Part shown: positions 33,977-39,761 of the stretch, in pieces
Numbering within the stretch: position 1 is the stretch's first letter
How the letters are laid out: each line of letters opens with the position of its first letter
Origin: Candidatus Kapaibacterium sp.
GTDB taxonomy: Bacteria > Bacteroidota > Ignavibacteria > Kapaibacteriales > UBA4661
Length of the DNA stretch: 39,761 nucleotides
NCBI GenBank assembly: GCA_025363605.1
Contig: JANYDO010000434.1
Coordinates: 1 to 39,761, forward strand
Reading direction: 5' to 3'
Notes under the pieces: model-generated
Told to the model about the DNA's origin: nothing
The model's database searches: none
What the model saw: only the letters and a program-made list of their open reading frames with translations
Program-made: the position numbers and the translations under genes

Positions 33977-35185
33977 TTACGACAGAGTAATCTCCCGCAG
34001 TGCTTTGATAACGGCGTGCATTTCGTCCATCGTGTTGTAGCAATGCGGCGCAAATCGCAAGCGATTCTCGCGCAGAGAAATTGTGATAGAGCGCTTTGTG
34101 AGTTCTGCCATAATGCGCTCTCCGCCCGATGGCTCTTGCAAGCGACCGCTTACGATACCGGCTCTGTTTCCGGGAGCAAACGAACTTATTTCCTCAAACA
34201 CGCCAAGAGTTGGTAATTCAGCAAGTAGATACTCCGTCAGCGCCGATAAATGCTGCTCCGTGAGGCGCGGGTCAACTTCCAGCAAGGTTTTGAGCGATGC
34301 GCCCAGCCCAATAATACCGGGGAAATTGAGTGTACCGTTTTCATAGCGCACAGCGCTTGTGTTCAGGGGCTGGTCGTACTTGAAAAAGTCCCACGGCTTT
34401 GCGACCGAAATCCAACCTAGAGTTGCCTGCTCAATACGATTTTGTAATTCTTCGGTGAGATAAAGAAAGGCAAGACCCGTCGTCGCCATGAGCCACTTCT
34501 GCCCGCCCGACGCAAGCGCATCTATCTTCATTGCTTGCACATCAATCGGCACTGCTCCGGCAGCTTGAATCGCATCGACGACAAATATCACGCCGTGCTG
34601 CTTACAGATTGCGCCGATAGTCGCCAAATCAGGTCGGTAGCCGCTCAGAAACTGTACTGCGCTCAACGATACTAATTTTATGCGCCCGCCGGAGCGAGTG
34701 ATAGCATTTTCAACCATTTCCGGCGTTACCTCGCCATCGCGCGTGGGCAAAATATCAATTTCCACACCGAAACGGCGCACATTCAGGTACGGATAGACAT
34801 TCGCGGGAAATTCTTGGTCATTGAGCAAAATGCGGTCGCCCGTCTGCCATGACAACCCCGCAGGGATGATATTGAGCGCATCGGATGTGTTCAGCACAAA
34901 AGCAATCCGCTCCGGCGATTCGGCATGAACAAGCTGCGCTACAAGTCTCCGACACTCACGCGAAAGCTCAAGGTCACGAAAGAATGTATTGACATCACCC
35001 TCAGAGCGGTTGAGCAAATGTGCTTCGATTGCCTCGCGCACCTTGGCCGATAGAGGTCCGATAGAGGCATGGTCAAGATATATTTTTCCCTTCGCGGTAT
35101 GCGGAAAAAGAGCGCGAAGGTCGGCAGAACCACAAGCGAGGGAAGTCAATGTGTCCGATGCAGCAGCCAGAGGTGGTACGAACAT
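33977..35185 (-). CDS. Class V aminotransferase-fold PLP enzyme (cysteine desulfurase/isopenicillin epimerase-like)
   Basis: KIYLDHASIGPLSAKVREAIEAHL, NTSDALNIIPAGLSWQTGDRILLNDQEFPANVYPY, VVDAIQAAGAVPIDVQAMKIDALASGGQKWLMATTGLAFLYL. Confidence 0.92.
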   Translation of the reverse strand: MFVPPLAAASDTLTSLACGSADLRALFPHTAKGKIYLDHASIGPLSAKVREAIEAHLLNRSEGDVNTFFRDLELSRECRRLVAQLVHAESPERIAFVLNTSDALNIIPAGLSWQTGDRILLNDQEFPANVYPYLNVRRFGVEIDILPTRDGEVTPEMVENAITRSGGRIKLVSLSAVQFLSGYRPDLATIGAICKQHGVIFVVDAIQAAGAVPIDVQAMKIDALASGGQKWLMATTGLAFLYLTEELQNRIEQATLGWISVAKPWDFFKYDQPLNTSAVRYENGTLNFPGIIGLGASLKTLLEVDPRLTEQHLSALTEYLLAELPTLGVFEEISSFAPGNRAGIVSGRLQEPSGGERIMAELTKRSITISLRENRLRFAPHCYNTMDEMHAVIKALREITLS

Positions 35186-35205
35186 AAACGCTCTAAAAAG
35201 AATGG

Positions 35206-35463
35206 TTAATAATGGTCATAACAGGATATGATGGTAATGCTGTCATCGGTGACTTGATAGACAAGACGATGCTCCAGAGTAATTCGTCGAGACCAACAGC
35301 CCTGTAAATCATGTTTTAACGCTTCAGGCTTGCCCATGCCGCTAAATGGCGTACGACGAACTTCGGTAATGATTTCACGAAGTTTTTGGAATATTTTTTT
35401 ATCCTGTATTGCCCATTCGCTGTATTGGTCGAAAGAACGTCCATAAAAATTGATTGTTCTCAT
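35206..35463 (-). CDS. yoeB: Txe/YoeB family toxin
   Basis: YGRSFDQYSEWAIQDKKIFQKLREIITEVRRTPFSGMGKPEALKHDLQGCWSRRITLEHRLVYQVTDDSITIISCYDHY is a full-length match to the YoeB pattern. Confidence 0.95.
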   Translation of the reverse strand: MRTINFYGRSFDQYSEWAIQDKKIFQKLREIITEVRRTPFSGMGKPEALKHDLQGCWSRRITLEHRLVYQVTDDSITIISCYDHY

Positions 35464-35466
35464 ACA

Positions 35467-35718
35467 TTACTGAAACTGCTCTTGGTCGGGAACAATGATA
35501 TTTCGACCATAACGAATGTCTTCTACCGCTTGCAACAAGTATTCACGCCGTTTGGGGTCGCTCAGAAGATACGTTGTCGTATCAGTTTCGGGTTCAGTGC
35601 TATCTTCACCTACATCACAGACAGCAATTTCCACTTCTTTACCCGTAAAAAGCGCTTTGAGCGAAAGAAGAAATCGCTCGTCCAAATCATCAGCGCGTAA
35701 ACGATAAACAGAGTACAT
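35467..35718 (-). CDS. Putative antitoxin partner of YoeB (non-canonical N-terminus)
   Basis: 3 nt upstream of yoeB, same strand: MYSVYRLRADDLDERFLLSLKALFTGKEVEIAVCDVGEDSTEPETDTTTYLLSDPKRREYLLQAVEDIRYGRNIIVPDQEQFQ. The ORF opens at 35763; ATG 35718 preferred. Confidence 0.78.
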   Translation of the reverse strand: MYSVYRLRADDLDERFLLSLKALFTGKEVEIAVCDVGEDSTEPETDTTTYLLSDPKRREYLLQAVEDIRYGRNIIVPDQEQFQ

Positions 35719-35759
35719 ACAATGTATAAAAATAAGTTGGTGAGATGTTGCCCGAATGT

Positions 35760-37607
35760 TCACCGCGCTTGCGCTATCTCGCGTGGTACTTTGGTAGAAT
35801 CAGAATGTTGTTGCTGTTTTGCTTTTTCGCGGTCGAGTTTTTGTAGTGCAAAATAGCGCTCCATAATTTTCTGCGCTATCGGTGCAGCAATCGTGCCGCC
35901 GGTAGCGCCAGCGTTTTCAATCATCACGCAGATAGCGATTTGCGGATTCACGCGCGGTGCAAAGCAGATGAACCAAGCGTGGTCTTTGTTTTGGGAGTTT
36001 TGCGCTGTACCGGTTTTCCCGCACACAATTACGCCATCTACTGCCGCGTTCAAGCCCGTACCACCACGCCCGACAGCAGCTTCCATACCATCGTGAACGA
36101 TGTCGAAATACTCAGGCTTAATGGGAATTTGGTTGGAGGCATAGCCCAAAGCCTGCTCGGAGCCGCTTCGCTTGTCTATGAGTGAGCGAACAATGTGCGG
36201 CTGATTCCATACGCCCCTATTGGCAAGCGCTGCTGCGTAACTCGCCATTTGAAGCGGTGTAACGCCGACTTCGCCTTGCCCAATGCCCCAGTTCACCAGC
36301 ACGCCGTCGCCCCAACCATTTTTCCCGTAGCGGCGGTTCATATATTGCGCTGAGGGTAGGTTTCCCGTGCCTTCGTCTATCACATCCGCACTTGTTCTTG
36401 CGCCGAAGCCGAACATTTTTCCATATTGCTCGAATCGCTTTACGCCAAGTTTAAGGCTGAGTTGATAGAAGAAGGAATTACACGACACCTGAATAGCGTG
36501 ACGAACGCTAATTGCGCCGTGCGAACCGCCGTGACACTTGAACGATTTATTGCCGAATTGGAAAACACCATTGCACGTGAAGGTCGAATTTTCGTCAATA
36601 ATACCTTCCTGCAAGCCTGCAAGCGCCATGAGCATTTTCCACGTCGAACCGGGCGGATACGATGTCTGCGTGGCGCGATTGAACATGGGAGTTTCGGGGT
36701 CGTTTGCAATGGAATCATAAATAGCTTTCGGGGTACGTCCGCTGAACTTACGCAAGTCGTAATCGGGTTTGCTCACGAGCGAAAGAATCTCGCCGGACTT
36801 TGGTTCAATCACCACAGCCGCGCCGCGCCGATTGATGAGCGAATCAATGTAATCCTGCAAGCGAGCGTCTATGCCAAGTTTCAGGCTAAAGCCGTCTTCG
36901 GGGGCAACGTCATTTCTACCATTGTTAAAACTGGAAACGCGCTGCCCAAGCACGTTCACCGCCGCAAATTCAATTCCTTTGCGACCGCGCATGAAATTTT
37001 CATAGCCCGCTTCAATGCCTGTGTAGCCAATCGCATCGCCCGGACGGTAATAATCGCCTAATTGCGAAAGCTGCTGCTCGGCAATTTCTTTGGTATAACC
37101 AAAAAGATGCGGCGAATCGCCCTTGAAATCATAGACACGCTTAGATTCGGACAGCACCGCCACTCCGGGCAATTCATTTCTATTTTCTTCGATGGCAGCG
37201 ATAATTTTCGCATCGGCATCGCGGAAAATTTTCACGGGAATTGTTGGCGAGGTTTTGCGATAGCGGTCAATTTTTGTGCGGAGTTCGTCCTCGTCCATAG
37301 CCAAAACAGTTGCCAAAAACGGCAGAGTGCGGACATCAAATTCTGCAGGCGTGATGGTGACAGCTTGCGAAGGCGTGTTGTGGACGATAAGCGTTCCGTT
37401 GCGGTCGTAAATAGCACCGCGAACCGGCTCTCGGACGATTTGCTTAATTGCCTGCATCTCTGATTTGGAGCGGTATTCCTCGCCTTCGATAATTTGTAAT
37501 TGCACCAAGCGCCCGACGTAAATGGCGCAGACAAGCAGAATCACACCGTACAAAATCCGGCGACGCTTAGAGGTGCCGAATTCACTTGAAGAATTAAGAA
37601 TTTCCAT
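35760..37607 (-). CDS. mrdA: Penicillin-binding protein 2 (peptidoglycan transpeptidase)
   Basis: N-terminal TM; VREPVRGAIYDRNGTLIVHN; active-site motifs SYPPGSTWK, SCN (VSCNSFFYQ), KTGTAQ. Confidence 0.95.
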   Translation of the reverse strand: MEILNSSSEFGTSKRRRILYGVILLVCAIYVGRLVQLQIIEGEEYRSKSEMQAIKQIVREPVRGAIYDRNGTLIVHNTPSQAVTITPAEFDVRTLPFLATVLAMDEDELRTKIDRYRKTSPTIPVKIFRDADAKIIAAIEENRNELPGVAVLSESKRVYDFKGDSPHLFGYTKEIAEQQLSQLGDYYRPGDAIGYTGIEAGYENFMRGRKGIEFAAVNVLGQRVSSFNNGRNDVAPEDGFSLKLGIDARLQDYIDSLINRRGAAVVIEPKSGEILSLVSKPDYDLRKFSGRTPKAIYDSIANDPETPMFNRATQTSYPPGSTWKMLMALAGLQEGIIDENSTFTCNGVFQFGNKSFKCHGGSHGAISVRHAIQVSCNSFFYQLSLKLGVKRFEQYGKMFGFGARTSADVIDEGTGNLPSAQYMNRRYGKNGWGDGVLVNWGIGQGEVGVTPLQMASYAAALANRGVWNQPHIVRSLIDKRSGSEQALGYASNQIPIKPEYFDIVHDGMEAAVGRGGTGLNAAVDGVIVCGKTGTAQNSQNKDHAWFICFAPRVNPQIAICVMIENAGATGGTIAAPIAQKIMERYFALQKLDREKAKQQQHSDSTKVPREIAQAR

Positions 37608-37799
37608 GACAATTTTTTAGGGGAAAAGTACCACGAATAATGAACGCTTAAAATTACACACTTCGCCGCTTCTAACCAATTTTTAACCGTACAATTTCTT
37701 GCGCCAAATGTCGGCTTATTCAGCAATAATACCGCACGTTGCGCGTTGTACAAGAAAAAGCTACTTAAAGCACTCACTCCACAAACCAACGCCACCATC

Positions 37800-39173
37800 A
37801 TGCCCGCAACTTCTTCTATCCCAAACGGCGCACTGCACCTTGATTCTTCGCTTGAAGAAATCCGTGCGGGCTTGCGTGAGGATTTTTCCACGGTGCGTAT
37901 TGCCACCATCGAACTCTGCCAGCCGCTTACTATTGAGGATTATGTCATCCAGACTGCGCCGTTTATGAGTCCTCCGCGCTGGCATCTGGGGCATACGTCG
38001 TGGTTTTTTGAAATGCTGTTGACGCGCTTTGTGCCGGAATACAAGATTTACTCCGATGCTTTTTTGTATTATTTCAATTCCTATTATGAAGGCTTCGGCG
38101 CAAGAATCAATCGCCAGAAGCGTGGTGCAGTCTCGCGTCCGACAGTACAGGAAACGTTGCTTTATCGCACACGCATAGATGGGCATTGCAAAATTTTGCT
38201 AGAGCGCTTGCCGTCTTTGCCGGACGCACACGAGGCTGCACGGCTTTTTCGCTTGGGATTGGAACACGAAATGCAGCATCAGGAATTACTGGTCTATGAC
38301 ATCAAGCATCTGCTCGCCGATGAGTATAAGCCATTTGAAATAAAAGAAATGCCGAAAGCGCTTCACGACGTGCAGGGCGAGGTGGAATTTGCGGGCGGTA
38401 TCTTTGAATTGGGCACAAATGCCGATAAACACGCCTTTGTGTGGGACAACGAAGCACCGCGCCACAAAGTCTATGTGAACAATTTTGCCCTCGAAAAGCG
38501 CATGGTGACAAATGCGGAGTTTCTCGAATTTATGCAGGACGGCGGCTATACAAATTACAAATGGTGGCTTTCGGCGGCGTGGGACTGGGTAAAAGCCGAA
38601 TCCGCACAAGCGCCAATGTATTGGGAAAAAGACGGCGACGGAAACGCTGCCGAATGGCACATCCGTGATTATCGCGGCTTACGCCAAGCAAGAAATAACG
38701 AACCTGTGCAGCACATCAGCTATTACGAAGCCGCCGCCTTTGCAAAATGGCGTGGCAAACGCCTTCCCACCGAAGCGGAATGGGAATATGCTTGCACCAC
38801 CAACGCAGGGAGCGGCATAAAACAAGCCTTCCCGTGGGGAAATAGCAGTTTGACAGCGCAGCACGGTAATTTTCTGGAAAACAATCTTTGGAGTGCTTCC
38901 GAAGCGGGCGCATTTCCGGCAGGCATGACTGCAAGCGGTCTTTGGCAAATGACGGGCGACCTTTGGGAATGGACAAGCAGCGATTATGCGCCCTATCCCG
39001 GATTTACGCCACAGTTTGACGAATACAACGACAAATGGTTCATTAACCAAAAAGTGCTTCGCGGCGGCTCATTCGCTATGCCACGAGCCAGTATGCGCTC
39101 CACGTACCGCAACTTTTTTCACCCCAACGAGCGCTGGATGGCTTCAGGCTTTCGCTGCGCGAGGACGTTGTAA
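37800..39173 (+). CDS. egtB: EgtB-like protein (DinB-like + formylglycine-generating-enzyme/sulfatase-modifying domain)
   Basis: PPRWHLGHTSWFFE, LGLEHEMQHQELLVYDIKHLL, ALEKRMVTNAEFLEFMQDGGY, RLPTEAEWEYA, GDLWEWTSSDYAPYPGF, VLRGGSFAMPRASMRSTYRNFFHPNERWMASGFRCAR. The ORF opens at 37746; ATG 37800 preferred. Confidence 0.87.
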   Translation: MPATSSIPNGALHLDSSLEEIRAGLREDFSTVRIATIELCQPLTIEDYVIQTAPFMSPPRWHLGHTSWFFEMLLTRFVPEYKIYSDAFLYYFNSYYEGFGARINRQKRGAVSRPTVQETLLYRTRIDGHCKILLERLPSLPDAHEAARLFRLGLEHEMQHQELLVYDIKHLLADEYKPFEIKEMPKALHDVQGEVEFAGGIFELGTNADKHAFVWDNEAPRHKVYVNNFALEKRMVTNAEFLEFMQDGGYTNYKWWLSAAWDWVKAESAQAPMYWEKDGDGNAAEWHIRDYRGLRQARNNEPVQHISYYEAAAFAKWRGKRLPTEAEWEYACTTNAGSGIKQAFPWGNSSLTAQHGNFLENNLWSASEAGAFPAGMTASGLWQMTGDLWEWTSSDYAPYPGFTPQFDEYNDKWFINQKVLRGGSFAMPRASMRSTYRNFFHPNERWMASGFRCARTL

Positions 39174-39225
39174 AGCACAACGCCCTTTGCACACACACTC
39201 CGACAATAAATTTTTCACAAAAATT

Positions 39226-39761
39226 TCATACCTTCTCAAACACAGCCGCCAAGCCCTGACCAACACCAATGCACAGCGAAGCAACACCATAGCGCACATT
39301 CTCGCGCTGCATGGAGCGCGTCAGTGTTCCCACAAGCCGCGCACCGCTCATCCCGAGCGGATGCCCCAGCGCAATAGCGCCACCGTGAATATTCAAACGG
39401 CTTGCGTCCAGCTTCAATGCTTGCACACACGCCAGCACTTGCGCTGCGAATGCTTCGTTTATCTCCACCAGCCCGATGTCTTCCACGCGAAGGTTTGCGC
39501 GGGAAAGCGCTTTGGAAATTGCCGGCACAGGACCAATGCCCATCGTGCGCGGGTTCACTCCCGCTACGCCTGACGAAACGTAACGGGCAAGCGGCTTTAG
39601 GTTGTATTTTTTCACGGCTTCTTCGCTGGCAAGCAGTATTGCCGCTGCGCCGTCGTTGAGTGACGAGGCATTGCCCGCCGTGACCGTTCCGCCCTGACGG
39701 AATGCGGGTTTGAGTTTGGCGAGTGCTTCCGTGCTTGCGTCGGGGCGAGGCTGTTCGTCTG
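39226..39761 (-). CDS. Thiolase (acetyl-CoA C-acetyltransferase), C-terminal part, truncated by window edge
   Basis: Frame is open to the window edge: [57 protein letters not shown]...[13 protein letters not shown]...[25 protein letters not shown]...[18 protein letters not shown]. Confidence 0.95.
   Translation of the reverse strand, partial: DEQPRPDASTEALAKLKPAFRQGGTVTAGNASSLNDGAAAILLASEEAVKKYNLKPLARYVSSGVAGVNPRTMGIGPVPAISKALSRANLRVEDIGLVEINEAFAAQVLACVQALKLDASRLNIHGGAIALGHPLGMSGARLVGTLTRSMQRENVRYGVASLCIGVGQGLAAVFEKV

Noticed and set aside
39174-39225. Possible terminator between the convergent EgtB-like and thiolase genes
   Set aside because: No convincing GC-rich stem with T-run visible

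Overview
39.8 kb chromosomal window that looks like a Bacteroidota/Chlorobi-lineage genome. This lineage call is an inference from two T9SS type A C-terminal domains, a TAnnTTTG-type promoter and an Oar-like TonB receptor. I recognise about 20 protein-coding genes and no rRNA, tRNA or CRISPR array. The left third is one giant secreted-protein gene (~11.4 kb, ~3.8k aa). By motif count it contains one delta-60 block of 7 units and four VCBS/FG-GAP blocks of exactly 7 units each, separated by four homologous Ig-like spacers, followed by Hydin-like, IPT/TIG and plant-type LRR domains and a T9SS C-terminus. The rest encodes a homocysteine methyltransferase/MTHFR fusion, TonB, proline dehydrogenase, a YciO/Sua5-family protein, an OmpA-FecR fusion, a DegT aminotransferase, a TonB-dependent receptor, an FMN reductase, a poly-Asp protein, an Lrp regulator, a Cys/Met-metabolism PLP enzyme, a DUF4397 T9SS protein, a fatty acid desaturase, an exported WD40-coiled-coil-caspase protein, a class V aminotransferase, a YoeB toxin with an unusual antitoxin, PBP2, an EgtB-like protein and a thiolase. 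The best candidates for follow-up are the five-propeller giant protein, the WD40-caspase protein, the YoeB partner, and several small non-coding elements: two palindromic repeat families, a related pair of terminators, and an Lrp-like operator.
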